DNA of 41,123 nt. It comes from Bacteroidia bacterium. GTDB taxonomy: Bacteria > Bacteroidota > Bacteroidia > SpSt-205. The stretch covers positions 1 to 41,123 of the forward strand of contig JANWXY010000032.1 of NCBI GenBank assembly GCA_025057135.1. The letters are read 5' to 3'. Below, one piece after another: positions 7,784 to 15,766 of this stretch (position 1 is the stretch's first letter; each line of letters begins with the position of its first letter). A program made the translations under genes and the position numbers. A model generated the notes under the pieces. That model was not told the origin of the DNA. It made no database searches and was given only the letters and a program-made list of their open reading frames with translations.

Positions 7784-8437
7784 TTAGCTCAGAGATAGAC
7801 GGCTTATCTCCTCAGCGAAGTCTATCCATGGGTCCTGTGTGACAGGCGGAGATGCATGCCAGCGCTCTAACTGCCATGCCCATAAAGCAATGCTACGATG
7901 ATTAGGCGCAGGTGGCGGATAGCCATACTTCACATCACCAACAATCGGACTGCCTAAGGTAGCCAACTGTGCCCTAATCTGGTGAAAGCGACCAGTTTGG
8001 GGTTCTACCATTAGAAAAGAGCGCTCCTTCTTGACGCTAAGCGTTTGATACCTCAGTAAGGCGAGCTGGGCACCTTGTACAGCTTTATGAAAAATCTGCG
8101 CTCTGTGCCGGCGAGCATCTTTTTGAATAAAATGACGCAGCTCACCGAAGGGCGGATATATGGGCGGCTGTGTGATGGCGAGATAGCGCTTGGATACTTT
8201 GCTCTGACGAAAGCGCGCGCTCCACGAGGCAGCCGAAGACTTATTCTTAGCGAAAAGCACGACTCCCCCTACCGGACGATCTATCCGATGAACAAGGTAG
8301 AGGGATTGCCCATATCGCTCCCGAGCCCAAGTCAGCAGGTCTAAATCTCCCGTTTGGTCTGCCTGCGTAGGCATTCCCGCCGGCTTGCAGAGTATGAGCT
8401 CCTGAGACGTTTCAGCTATCAGCTGCGGCTCAGACAC
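7784..8437 (-). CDS. RluA-family pseudouridine synthase
   Basis: Converts specific uridines in rRNA or tRNA to pseudouridine. The 217-aa protein is the bare catalytic domain without an N-terminal S4 domain. It carries the motif HRIDRPVGG with catalytic Asp53, the KRYLA strand, and the C-terminal [11 protein letters not shown] block followed by [11 protein letters not shown]. The lack of S4 points to the RluA/TruC-type branch rather than RluC/RluD; the exact target base cannot be told. GTG 8437 is used as start; it overlaps the nuoB stop by 8 nt, so it is translationally coupled to nuoB. Confidence 0.88.
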   Translation of the reverse strand: MSEPQLIAETSQELILCKPAGMPTQADQTGDLDLLTWARERYGQSLYLVHRIDRPVGGVVLFAKNKSSAASWSARFRQSKVSKRYLAITQPPIYPPFGELRHFIQKDARRHRAQIFHKAVQGAQLALLRYQTLSVKKERSFLMVEPQTGRFHQIRAQLATLGSPIVGDVKYGYPPPAPNHRSIALWAWQLERWHASPPVTQDPWIDFAEEISRLSLS

Positions 8438-8888
8438 CGCGTTGGATTTTTTCTCTCAGGCGCAAAATTCCATCTATCAAGGCTTCGGGACGCGGCGGAC
8501 ACCCAGGGACATAAATATCTACGGGAATGATTTTATCCACCCCTTTGACGACATGATATCCGTGCTGCCAATAGGGTCCCCCGGCCGTAGCACACGAACC
8601 CATAGAGATGACGTACTTAGGGTCAGGCATCTGGTCGTAGAGGCGCTTGATACGCTCCGCCATTTTGGCTGTAACTGTGCCCGAGACAATCATAAGGTCT
8701 GCCTGTCGCGGCGTAGCTCGGGGAAAAATCCCATATCGCTCCAAATCAAAGTGACTAGCAAAAGTGCCCATCATCTCAATCGCACAGCAAGCCAGCCCAA
8801 AAGTCAAGGGCCATATGGAGCTACTCTCTGCCCAGCGCATGGCCTCTTCTATACGCCATAAGACTACCCCACCGCTGCCATCTTTCAT
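8430..8888 (-). CDS. nuoB: NADH-quinone oxidoreductase subunit B
   Basis: The 152-aa NuoB subunit (the PSST homologue) of respiratory complex I holds the terminal iron-sulfur cluster N2 next to the quinone site. The four ligands are visible: tandem Cys34-Cys35 in LACCAIEMM, Cys99 in GSCATAGG, and Cys130 in [10 protein letters not shown]. Length is typical of the short Bacteroidota form. It stands alone: no nuoA, nuoC or nuoD in the window, and its operon partner is a pseudouridine synthase gene. ATG 8888 has a TAGATTTG box 13 nt upstream, and a purine-rich GGGGATAG in between that could act as a weak ribosome binding site, which is exceptional in this window. Related [NiFe]-hydrogenase small subunits are excluded by the tandem cysteines and size. 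Confidence 0.93.
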   Translation of the reverse strand: MKDGSGGVVLWRIEEAMRWAESSSIWPLTFGLACCAIEMMGTFASHFDLERYGIFPRATPRQADLMIVSGTVTAKMAERIKRLYDQMPDPKYVISMGSCATAGGPYWQHGYHVVKGVDKIIPVDIYVPGCPPRPEALIDGILRLREKIQRGV

Positions 8889-8901
8889 ACTCTATCCCCA
8901 A

Positions 8902-8909
8902 CAAATCTA
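8902..8909 (-). promoter_or_regulatory. -7 box TAGATTTG of nuoB
   Basis: Exact TAnnTTTG, 13 nt before ATG 8888. This is the longest box-to-start distance found in the window and would leave a 5' leader of roughly 6-8 nt. Confidence 0.6.
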
Positions 8910-8974
8910 CGGGCGTCTCTTTGATACATTTTCTGTGAAGCCTTTCCGAGCGAGTGCCTCGGGATAGTCGTGTC

Positions 8975-9607
8975 TCAGAAGTAGCCTTTATGCCAATAGT
9001 ATGCCGTTTTGGCGTACTCTTCAAAGACCGTGAGAATGCCCGCTTCGGAGCGCCACCACTCTTCTAAACGGTATTGAAGGGGAAGGGCTGCCGCTACGCC
9101 CCACTGAATCCCCTGCTCAGATAACCAGCGATTAGCTAAGCGCTCTATACGCCTACCGTGAAAAGGAGAAGATACGATAACGATGCGCTTCCACCCTCGC
9201 TCCCTGCATAGAGCCCGAATATGGAGAATCTCCTCCATAGTACTAGTACCTACGCATTCTGTCAGAATAGCTGTGTCTGGAATGCATAGGCTGCGTAACG
9301 CCAGCTGAGTGAAAGCACACTCCTGTGCAGGCGCCATGCCGATAGCCAGAAGGTCATCATTGTGACCACCGCCTAAGGCAACGACCGTCGTAGGATAGAC
9401 GCAATAAAGCTCAGCCGCCCTGAAGCTACGTTCATAAGGGCGGCCACTCAGGACGATGATTGCATCCCAAGGAGGGGGAAAGTTCTGAGTCCGGGCTTGA
9501 AGGTTTCTGCCTAAATAGACTAAGATGGAGCTTTGGGCTAAAAAAATAGTTGCAATCAGTAAAACAAGCAGGAGAAAAACGACCAGCCCTATGCGATATC
9601 GCTTCAC
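8975..9607 (-). CDS. DUF218 (SanA/ElyC/YdcF-like) membrane-anchored protein
   Basis: A 210-aa protein with one N-terminal membrane segment (residues 7-27) followed by a DUF218 domain: DAIIVLSGRPYERSFRAAELY, VVALGGGHNDD, the ECVGTSTMEEILHIRAL block and IVIVSSPFHGRRIERLA. In E. coli relatives (SanA, ElyC) are linked to envelope barrier function and peptidoglycan precursor handling; the biochemical activity is not settled. GTG 9607 overlaps the TGA of the upstream gene by 3 bases (GTGA), so this is the last gene of a three-gene coupled operon. The catalytic domain probably faces the periplasm. Confidence 0.8.
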   Translation of the reverse strand: MKRYRIGLVVFLLLVLLIATIFLAQSSILVYLGRNLQARTQNFPPPWDAIIVLSGRPYERSFRAAELYCVYPTTVVALGGGHNDDLLAIGMAPAQECAFTQLALRSLCIPDTAILTECVGTSTMEEILHIRALCRERGWKRIVIVSSPFHGRRIERLANRWLSEQGIQWGVAAALPLQYRLEEWWRSEAGILTVFEEYAKTAYYWHKGYF

Positions 9608-10347
9608 AAAGCAGGGGTAGAGCAGCTGCCAGAGGTAACTATGGAAAAATCATAGCGCAGAGGGTCTTCGGCGGAGATTTGTCTAAAAACATCTGTAAGT
9701 CGGCGCACATCTCGCCAGCTCGGAGAAGCAGCAATAAATATACCATGCCGCAGAGCCCAAGCCCTAACATGCACATCTATGGGAGCCAAAAGGCTGGCTG
9801 GGGAAAAGCCTTCCCATGGACCTGGGTCTATACAGTCTCGCCGTATCATCCACCGAAGCCAAAGGAGAATGCGCTTGGAGGCGCTCCCCTTCTTGAGATT
9901 TCCCACATATCGGCTCAGAGGCGGCAGGCCAATAGCCATCTGAAACTCTGCAATAGCCCCTTCCCAGTCCTGACGCCTCTTCCAAAAGAATCCGGCTAAA
10001 TTGCCCTCAGTCCGGTAAAGATATCTGAGCCTCTGCCATAAAGTTTGCATATCGTCAGGTGTCCATGTGCGATGCCGCCAATCTACCTGTAAGGCGTATC
10101 CTTCTCGCAAAGCCATGGCTGGAGCTCCATTCCACTGAGATAAAAGAGCTCTGACTTTGCGCAGGGCTACTTCTCTGCGCCCCCAGGCAAAAAGCGCAGC
10201 CCACAGCCCTGCTATCTCTTGATCTTCTAACTGATCATATGCCCATACTACCTCCACGGGGTCTGCCGCTCGGTAGCTCGGGCAGTGGTACTTGGTATAT
10301 AAGCTCTCTAACTCAGCCCTTAGCTTTGAAAGCGCGAGACCACCCAC
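9604..10347 (-). CDS. TIGR02757/DUF2400 family protein of unknown function
   Basis: A 247-aa cytoplasmic protein. Family blocks seen are: DPVEVVWAYDQLEDQEIAGLWAALFAWGRRE (residues about 26-56), SASKRILLWLRWMIRRD, and LLAPIDVHVRAWALRHGIF followed by SAEDPLRYDFSIV near the C-terminus. The function of this family is not known; it is common in Bacteroidota and epsilonproteobacteria. The likely start is GTG 10347, overlapping the 3' end of the upstream 359-aa gene by 28 nt; no ATG exists near this point. The extreme C-terminus (GSCSTPAL) differs from the FGLG-type ending common in the family. It is coupled to the DUF218 gene downstream. Confidence 0.75.
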   Translation of the reverse strand: MGGLALSKLRAELESLYTKYHCPSYRAADPVEVVWAYDQLEDQEIAGLWAALFAWGRREVALRKVRALLSQWNGAPAMALREGYALQVDWRHRTWTPDDMQTLWQRLRYLYRTEGNLAGFFWKRRQDWEGAIAEFQMAIGLPPLSRYVGNLKKGSASKRILLWLRWMIRRDCIDPGPWEGFSPASLLAPIDVHVRAWALRHGIFIAASPSWRDVRRLTDVFRQISAEDPLRYDFSIVTSGSCSTPAL

Positions 10348-11399
10348 TGCTCAAACTCACTCAGAGCTTGCGCATCTACTTTATCGCTACGCCAAGTTTG
10401 TATTAGCTTCCGGGCCTCCTCAGGGGAAGTGGTATTATTTAGCTGCTCTATGGCATGACGAAAGGCTACGGGATTGCCATCAAATATACGCTGGATATAT
10501 ACGAACTGCTTGTGGACGGGAATAGATTCTAACTCAAAACGGCGTAGCGTTTCCACCCGACGAGTAGTCGCCTGAAACTGCTCCATTAATATGCGGCGCG
10601 GCTCATAGTCTATCGCCGAGAGCAGTGGATTGCGAGCGCGTTCGGCAGCTGCTGAGCCCGCCCCTTCGCCCGGAGTAGTGCCGAAAAGATTCTTCATCAG
10701 CTCATCTGAGCCAGAATGTCCTTCAGTGAAAACAGAACTTATCACATCCTGTTCAGAGTTACGCAGCTCAGCCCAGCGCTTTTGAATCAGCTCTACGGGC
10801 TGCTGACACATTTTCTCCAAGTTATGCCGCTGGTAGGCTTCTATTTTCTCCTGTGTCTCTTCCTCATAGGCGGAGAGAATACGAGAAAACTTACTCACCC
10901 AGATGGACTTGTCTATGACGGATAGGTTATTTCGTTCTGCATATGACAGCAGAGCTGCGGGGACAAAATCAAAATAAATCACATATCGGCTGTAAAAAGC
11001 AAATTCCTTGATGGTCAGAGCCGAGCGCTGGCTGAAATAAAACTGTGTCAAACTCTCTTCAGGCGACGTAAGTAATCGCAAGCTATGAAATATAGCTGCA
11101 TGTAGCAGGGGTGAAATATGAAGATGTCCGATGGAAATTTTAGACTGAGCACTGGTGAAAAACTCTCCTAGAGAGGCGAGAAGCTCTCCATCTCGCCAAT
11201 CCCAAAAGCCTGTGTCATGAATAGCATTCAACGCTCGGTTCTCTATTTGGAATAAGAGAAACTGGACGACCTGTTCGGAAGGAAAGTTTTCCCTTAGATG
11301 GGCGATCGTCCATACTGGGAAAGCCTTTCCTGTAAGCCAAGAGCGCTGTAGCTCTTTGGCATAGCTCTCTAAAACGGATGCAGGAGGGGAACTCAACAT
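10320..11399 (-). CDS. hypothetical 359-aa protein, first gene of a three-gene operon
   Basis: I do not recognise this protein. It has no signal peptide and no clear membrane segment, and looks largely alpha-helical. A basic, Gln/Glu-rich helical stretch lies around residues 180-220 (possible coiled coil), and a short Gly/Ala-rich linker (GEGAGSAAAERARN) near residue 255 separates it from a C-terminal helical part. No catalytic motif stands out. ATG 11399 lies 8 nt after a TATCTTTG box. The gene overlaps the TIGR02757 gene by 28 nt and diverges from the Omp85-like gene with 41 nt between starts. The constant neighbours (TIGR02757, DUF218) would be the best clue to function. Confidence 0.65.
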   Translation of the reverse strand: MLSSPPASVLESYAKELQRSWLTGKAFPVWTIAHLRENFPSEQVVQFLLFQIENRALNAIHDTGFWDWRDGELLASLGEFFTSAQSKISIGHLHISPLLHAAIFHSLRLLTSPEESLTQFYFSQRSALTIKEFAFYSRYVIYFDFVPAALLSYAERNNLSVIDKSIWVSKFSRILSAYEEETQEKIEAYQRHNLEKMCQQPVELIQKRWAELRNSEQDVISSVFTEGHSGSDELMKNLFGTTPGEGAGSAAAERARNPLLSAIDYEPRRILMEQFQATTRRVETLRRFELESIPVHKQFVYIQRIFDGNPVAFRHAIEQLNNTTSPEEARKLIQTWRSDKVDAQALSEFEQWVVSRFQS

Positions 11400-11407
11400 A
11401 CTTTTCT

Positions 11408-11415
11408 CAAAGATA
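11408..11415 (-). promoter_or_regulatory. -7 box TATCTTTG of the 359-aa gene operon
   Basis: Exact TAnnTTTG, 8 nt before ATG 11399. It overlaps the upstream region of the divergent box at 11428-11435. Confidence 0.6.
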
Positions 11416-11427
11416 CAGCAAATCGGT

Positions 11428-11435
11428 TATACTTG
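11428..11435 (+). promoter_or_regulatory. -7-like box TATACTTG of the Omp85-like gene
   Basis: One mismatch to TAnnTTTG, then CAGAG and ATG 11441. This spacing supports the short-signal-peptide start over the in-frame upstream codon at 11378. Confidence 0.45.
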
Positions 11436-11440
11436 CAGAG

Positions 11441-12808
11441 ATGTGGGTGCGGGTTTTGATCGGGATAGTAGGGGTAGGATGGGCACAGGATACCATACTG
11501 ATTGATAGGCGGCGATATCTAACTCAATACGACCTAACTCGTAAGAGAGAAAAGTGGGTCATCACTGGATACCCTCTCGCTGGATACGACGCCCTGAGAG
11601 GTATAGGCGCCGGTGTAGCCGCCCTGATTGCTTACAACGGCCACCGCTCCGACCCTACATTTGCCTTTACACCTTACAAGTATCACCTCTTCACACAAGT
11701 AGGCGGATTCTTGCGGGGAAGTCGGTATCTCAGGCTGTTTTATGACATGCCCTGGATACATAACCGCCCGTATCGCGTGACTTTGCGCTTATCCTACAGA
11801 GAGGAAAACCAAGGGCAGTTTTGGGGAATAGGAGAAAGGACTTTTGACCGAGCTTTTCCCGAACCCTCTTTGGCAAGTTATGAGGCGAGACTAAGCATTG
11901 CGATGCTGGACTCATCAGGAACGTGGCAGACCTCCATAGCTCAGCACCAGTTTTACATAAAACAGTGGCAAGGATGGCTGATAGGGGAAAGGATTGCCTA
12001 CCGTGGGCTCATGCGATTGATGTGGGGGCTGCGCTGGACGGGGGAATACCTCGCCTCGCTCAAGGGCGAAACCTATTTCCTACCCACGCCTGCTGGAAAC
12101 AAAGTCTCTGCTCTCCAACGCCCCACCCTCATAGATAGCGCTGTGCAAGGATTAAGCCCTGTGCTAAAGCATACCTCCATACTCCTCAATCGCTGGCAAC
12201 ATAGATGGATGCTCGGTGGTGCAGTGGTATGGGATACCCGCGACTTTGAACTCAACCCCAATCGCGGCTGGCTCATAGAACTCAATCATGAAAGCCGAAT
12301 ACCTGATTTTGCTACACATAAAAGCACCCTGAGTATTCGGAACTATCATTTGTGGTATAAAAGTCCCTCGGAAGCTGTCCAAATATCTGGGGCAGTTCAT
12401 CTACTCATGACAGCCACCTACGGGTCAGCTTTACCCTTGACAGACTTACAAATTCACACACGCTGGGCGGATGGCCGCTTACCTAATCTCTTAAGCGGAC
12501 CATCAACTCTGAGGGCTTTTAGAGAAAATCGCTTTCTTGCTCCGTATGCCTACCTTTTCCAGTACGAAGTACGCAGTCGCCTGGGCGAACTTCGGATATG
12601 GCGGCAACACTTCACCGGAGGCCCCGTGATTTTCGCAGACATAGCCGCCGCTCGAGACAAACTCGGAAGCCCTTCACCAAAATACCTCGCTTCAGGAATG
12701 GGGACGGGGGTTCGCCTCCTGTGGAATATGAGTACAGTCGTGCGAGCAGACGCTGCTTATGGACGGGAGGGATGGCAGTTACACTTCACGACGACACATC
12801 CATTTTAG
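11441..12808 (+). CDS. Omp85-like (BamA/TamA-type) outer-membrane beta-barrel protein
   Basis: A 455-aa outer-membrane protein with a signal peptide (residues 1-16, ending GVGWAQ) and then a region rich in alternating hydrophobic/polar strands typical of a beta-barrel. The loop LLSGPSTLRAFRENRF (near residues 350-365) matches the GGxxxLRGYRxxxF loop of the Omp85 surface-antigen domain that inserts into the barrel. The C-terminus ends in Phe (THPF), as expected of a BAM recognition signal. There are no POTRA domains: the barrel begins almost directly after the signal peptide, so it is a POTRA-less Omp85-like barrel rather than BamA itself. Followed at 21 nt by the EEP-family gene on the same strand. 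Confidence 0.75.
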   Translation: MWVRVLIGIVGVGWAQDTILIDRRRYLTQYDLTRKREKWVITGYPLAGYDALRGIGAGVAALIAYNGHRSDPTFAFTPYKYHLFTQVGGFLRGSRYLRLFYDMPWIHNRPYRVTLRLSYREENQGQFWGIGERTFDRAFPEPSLASYEARLSIAMLDSSGTWQTSIAQHQFYIKQWQGWLIGERIAYRGLMRLMWGLRWTGEYLASLKGETYFLPTPAGNKVSALQRPTLIDSAVQGLSPVLKHTSILLNRWQHRWMLGGAVVWDTRDFELNPNRGWLIELNHESRIPDFATHKSTLSIRNYHLWYKSPSEAVQISGAVHLLMTATYGSALPLTDLQIHTRWADGRLPNLLSGPSTLRAFRENRFLAPYAYLFQYEVRSRLGELRIWRQHFTGGPVIFADIAAARDKLGSPSPKYLASGMGTGVRLLWNMSTVVRADAAYGREGWQLHFTTTHPF

Positions 12809-12818
12809 GTTAGGCTTC

Positions 12819-12826
12819 TACTTTTG
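12819..12826 (+). promoter_or_regulatory. -7 box TACTTTTG of the EEP-family gene
   Basis: Exact TAnnTTTG, then CGC and ATG 12830. The final TTG of the box is itself an in-frame possible start codon, but being inside the promoter it should not be transcribed. Confidence 0.65.
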
Positions 12827-12829
12827 CGC

Positions 12830-13942
12830 ATGCGCTGGTGGGTGCGCGCAGTCTTGATTGGAATAGGAGTAGTCCTAATTTTACTAAGCCTTATAGTCGG
12901 TACGGACCTTTTAGTGGTACAGTATAAAGCCCCTACTCCAGCCCTGCGTTATACAGCCCACTACGCCCAGCCCGCTCCGCCAAAAGACACCCTCATCGTT
13001 ATGACTTGGAATATCAAGTTTGGGGGAGCGCGAATAGACTTCTTCTTTGATTGCTATGGAGATAGAGTCTGGATGACTCGGGATGAGGTCTATACAAACC
13101 TGACGGGACTTCTGCGAAAAATTCGTCAAGTACAGCCTGATATTCTCCTTGTACAGGAGCTGGACATAGACTCTAAGCGGTCAGGCTACGTAGACATGCT
13201 TAAGTATATCGCAGACAGTAGCGGGCTACCCTATGCGGCTTATGCGAGCCAGTGGCATGTCCGATACCTGCCGAGTCGAGGGCTGGGCGCTATCAACTCA
13301 GGTAATGCGATTTTTTCACGCTGGCCCATAGATACCGCTTACCGGCTGCCTTTGCCATTAGTACGGGCATATCCCTGGTGGTATCGGCTATTTTACCTCA
13401 GACGAAACATACTCATAGCTCGCATTTCCCTACCTCATCATCCCAACTTTTGGGTCCTCAATACGCATTTAGAGGCTTATGTGCCAGAGCCAGATAGCAC
13501 ACGCTATATCCAAATACAAATCTTGAAAAATATCTTAGATAGCCTCACGAAAGCAGGGGCTACCTGGGTCGCAGGTGGAGACCTCAACACCGTACCTCCC
13601 GGTACGAAAAAGCTGAAAGATTTTGACGACAACGCTTGTAAAACCAAAGACCCCACATTTGTGGCTGATGATTATACCCGAGAGGTGAACTGGCTCTTGC
13701 CTCTGTACCAGCTTTATCAGGAAGCTATACCCTTAGAAGTATATCAAGCCCGAGAAGCGGATTTTTATTCTCATACCGTGAATGGCCGGGGCTGGTGGAA
13801 TCGGCGTTTGGATTATCTCTTCACGAACGCCCGATGGATAAATGGGCTTGTACATCAAGACAGCACAAAAGGCGGCATGGAAACTTTCCCTCTATCAGAT
13901 CACGCCCCTGTCTCTGGCGAGCTAATCCTATCCAGGCAATAG
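12830..13942 (+). CDS. membrane-anchored endonuclease/exonuclease/phosphatase-family protein
   Basis: A 370-aa protein with one N-terminal membrane helix (residues about 5-28) and an EEP fold, the metal-dependent family of DNase I, exonuclease III and sphingomyelinases. Motifs in order: VMTWNIKFGG (Asn metal/substrate site), ILLVQELD (catalytic Glu), VLNTHLEAY, VAGGDLNTVPPG (Asp-Leu-Asn) and the closing FPLSDHAPVSGEL with the catalytic SDH. The anchored location suggests a periplasmic or surface phosphodiesterase acting on lipids, inositol phosphates or nucleic acids; the substrate cannot be deduced. ATG 12830 follows a TACTTTTG box by 3 nt, so the gene likely has its own leaderless transcript although it lies just behind the Omp85-like gene. 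Confidence 0.85.
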   Translation: MRWWVRAVLIGIGVVLILLSLIVGTDLLVVQYKAPTPALRYTAHYAQPAPPKDTLIVMTWNIKFGGARIDFFFDCYGDRVWMTRDEVYTNLTGLLRKIRQVQPDILLVQELDIDSKRSGYVDMLKYIADSSGLPYAAYASQWHVRYLPSRGLGAINSGNAIFSRWPIDTAYRLPLPLVRAYPWWYRLFYLRRNILIARISLPHHPNFWVLNTHLEAYVPEPDSTRYIQIQILKNILDSLTKAGATWVAGGDLNTVPPGTKKLKDFDDNACKTKDPTFVADDYTREVNWLLPLYQLYQEAIPLEVYQAREADFYSHTVNGRGWWNRRLDYLFTNARWINGLVHQDSTKGGMETFPLSDHAPVSGELILSRQ

Positions 13943-13985
13943 AAAGACCAGACAATAGCTCATCAGCACAAGCTGGATAAAACGG

Positions 13986-15074
13986 CTACTTTTCTCTGTC
14001 TATCCAGCCTCCCACTACGATGTCGTCGCCTTCATATGCTACGGCAGCTTGGCCTGGAGTAATAGCTCTGACGCCTTCATCAAATACGACCTTAACCCGT
14101 CCATCCTCCGCAGTATATAGTCTCGCCGAGTGACCGGGGTCCATATGCCTAATTTTCACATGTACGGGGAAACCCTCAGCTGGAAGGGCAGGATACTTCT
14201 GCCACACCACTTCTCGCATATACAGGGTTCGCTGATGGAGATGCTCCTCTGGACCGATAATGATGGTATTCGTCTCGGGGTGTATATCCACGACGTAGTG
14301 AGGCTTGCCCAGAGCAGGGAGGCCTTTTCGTTGTCCAATGGTATAAAAGGGGTACCCTTCGTGGGTGCCGACAATCCGTCCATCTACATGACGAATAATC
14401 CCCTTACTCAGGGCGGCAATCGCTTCTGGGTCTTTTTGGGAAAGAAACGCTCTATAATCCCCCTCTGGAATGAAGCATATTTCGTAGGAGTCTTTTTTTT
14501 CAGCTACTCGGGAGAGCCCCCAGCCGGCGGCAAGGGCGCGTATTTCGGATTTGTACCTGCCCCCGAGTGGAAACATGGTCCGAGCCAAAACTGCCTGTGA
14601 CAGTCCCCATAAAACATAAGATTGGTCTTTGGTCAAATCGGTCGCCCTACGAATGAAATACCGCCCATTTTCATGTCCTATACGAGCATAATGCCCTGTG
14701 GCTACATAATCACAACGAAGTTTTTCACCACGGCGCCACAGGGCATCCCATTTGATATATGTATTGCAAAGAATACAAGGATTAGGGGTACGCCCCGCTA
14801 AGTACTCTGACACGAAGTTATCTATGACAGCCTGTCCAAACTCCTCTCTCAGGTCTAATACATAGTGCGGAAAATCATACATGAGGGCTACGCTTCGGGC
14901 ATCATTGATATCATCTAAGTTGCAACAGCCGGTATTTTTTCGCTTAGGGAGGTCAATGGTTTCATAGCTCCACGTCTTCATAGTAATGCCGACGACTTCA
15001 TAGCCCTCCTTCCGCAAGAGCACGGCGGCTACGCTACTATCTACGCCGCCACTCATTGCTACAAGTATCCGCAT
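13986..15074 (-). CDS. mnmA: tRNA-specific 2-thiouridylase MnmA
   Basis: Inserts sulfur at position 2 of the wobble uridine of tRNA-Lys, -Glu and -Gln. The 362-aa protein has the PP-loop SGGVDSSVAA (residues 8-17), the nucleophile cysteine in NPCILCNTYIKW, the tRNA-binding DYVATGHYARI and DQSYVLWGL blocks, and the second catalytic cysteine in SYEICFIPEGDYRAFL. The C-terminal beta-barrel part with HEGYPFYTIGQRKGL is intact. Length is normal. It converges with the EEP-family gene, with only 43 nt between the stops. A degenerate -7 box (TTTGTTTG) ends 7 nt upstream of ATG 15074. Confidence 0.95.
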   Translation of the reverse strand: MRILVAMSGGVDSSVAAVLLRKEGYEVVGITMKTWSYETIDLPKRKNTGCCNLDDINDARSVALMYDFPHYVLDLREEFGQAVIDNFVSEYLAGRTPNPCILCNTYIKWDALWRRGEKLRCDYVATGHYARIGHENGRYFIRRATDLTKDQSYVLWGLSQAVLARTMFPLGGRYKSEIRALAAGWGLSRVAEKKDSYEICFIPEGDYRAFLSQKDPEAIAALSKGIIRHVDGRIVGTHEGYPFYTIGQRKGLPALGKPHYVVDIHPETNTIIIGPEEHLHQRTLYMREVVWQKYPALPAEGFPVHVKIRHMDPGHSARLYTAEDGRVKVVFDEGVRAITPGQAAVAYEGDDIVVGGWIDREK

Positions 15075-15226
15075 GGAAATGCAAACAAAATAAGGCTTCT
15101 ACCGCTTATGCTATCTTTTTTCCCACTGACGAGCCAAATACTACCATTTAGGCAAGCTTCACTCATAGGATGGAAGAATAGCCTCATCTTTGACCTCAAA
15201 GAGTAGCCGCCCACACGAAGCAAGCC

Positions 15227-15264
15227 CAGGCGGTTGAGCTCCCTTCGGGTTGAGCTCCCGCCTG
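15227..15264. repeat. bulged stem-loop with two GAGCTC palindromes, downstream of paaD
   Basis: CAGGCGG (15227-15233) pairs with CCGCCTG (15258-15264); inside, GAGCTC (15236-15241) pairs with GAGCTC (15252-15257); then a CC(C)/GGG stem with a TTC or TTCG loop. The two TT bulges are symmetric. On the minus strand it lies 16 nt behind the paaD stop. No T run follows, so it may stabilise the paa mRNA 3' end or stop transcription by another route. An 8-bp palindrome GTTTAAAC (15271-15278) lies beside it. Confidence 0.5.
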
Positions 15265-15280
15265 TTTTATGTTTAAACTG

Positions 15281-15766
15281 CTATAAGGGCGGTTTGAAAA
15301 GCTCAAAAGCTTCACCACAGCTATGACAACGAAAAATAGCTCGGCAAGCCGTGGGACCGAATGGAGAAGACAAACTGACTGCCTCAGACCCACACCGAGG
15401 ACAGCTGACCTCCGAAAGCATTTCGGAAGGGTCAGGCGAGAGCTTCTTGGGGATAGCAAAGCCCGCTCTTCGGAGAGCTTGCCACCCCGCTGGGCTCATA
15501 TCTTCTACGCGCCAAGGACGGTCGTAACGAACTTCTACTTTTGCTTCTAAGCCTCGTTCTCTGAGGAGGGTTTGTATCTGAGACTGGAGAAGCTTGATGG
15601 CAGGACAGCCCGCAAATGTCGGTATAAGCTCCACAGACACCTGACTATCAGAGACTTTTATCTCTCCTATCATCCCCATATCTACCACCGATACGTGAGG
15701 TATTTCAGGGTCAGGTACAGTCCTGAGCCATTCCCGGATGGAATCTGCCGACACTTGGAGGCTCAT
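15281..15766 (-). CDS. paaD: phenylacetyl-CoA epoxidase subunit PaaD (PaaJ)
   Basis: PaaD is needed for assembly of the iron centres of the phenylacetyl-CoA 1,2-epoxidase (PaaABCE). The 161-aa protein has an N-terminal MIP18/DUF59 domain (residues about 8-85) with VPDPEIPHVSVVDMGMI and the cysteine at 54 in PTFAGCPAI, then a C-terminal zinc-ribbon with Cys122/Cys125 (SCPRCGS) and Cys147/Cys150 (RCHSCGE), exactly the PaaD architecture. ATG 15766 overlaps the stop of the arsC-like gene by 4 nt, so it is translationally coupled. It is the last gene of the operon; paaE does not follow, the next gene being mnmA after a 200-nt gap. Confidence 0.93.
   Translation of the reverse strand: MSLQVSADSIREWLRTVPDPEIPHVSVVDMGMIGEIKVSDSQVSVELIPTFAGCPAIKLLQSQIQTLLRERGLEAKVEVRYDRPWRVEDMSPAGWQALRRAGFAIPKKLSPDPSEMLSEVSCPRCGSEAVSLSSPFGPTACRAIFRCHSCGEAFELFKPPL

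Noticed and set aside
15226-15264. Possible CRISPR-like or tandem repeat because of two GGTTGAGCTCCC copies
   Set aside because: Only two copies with a 4-nt gap; they form one hairpin, not an array. No CRISPR array or cas gene is seen in the window.
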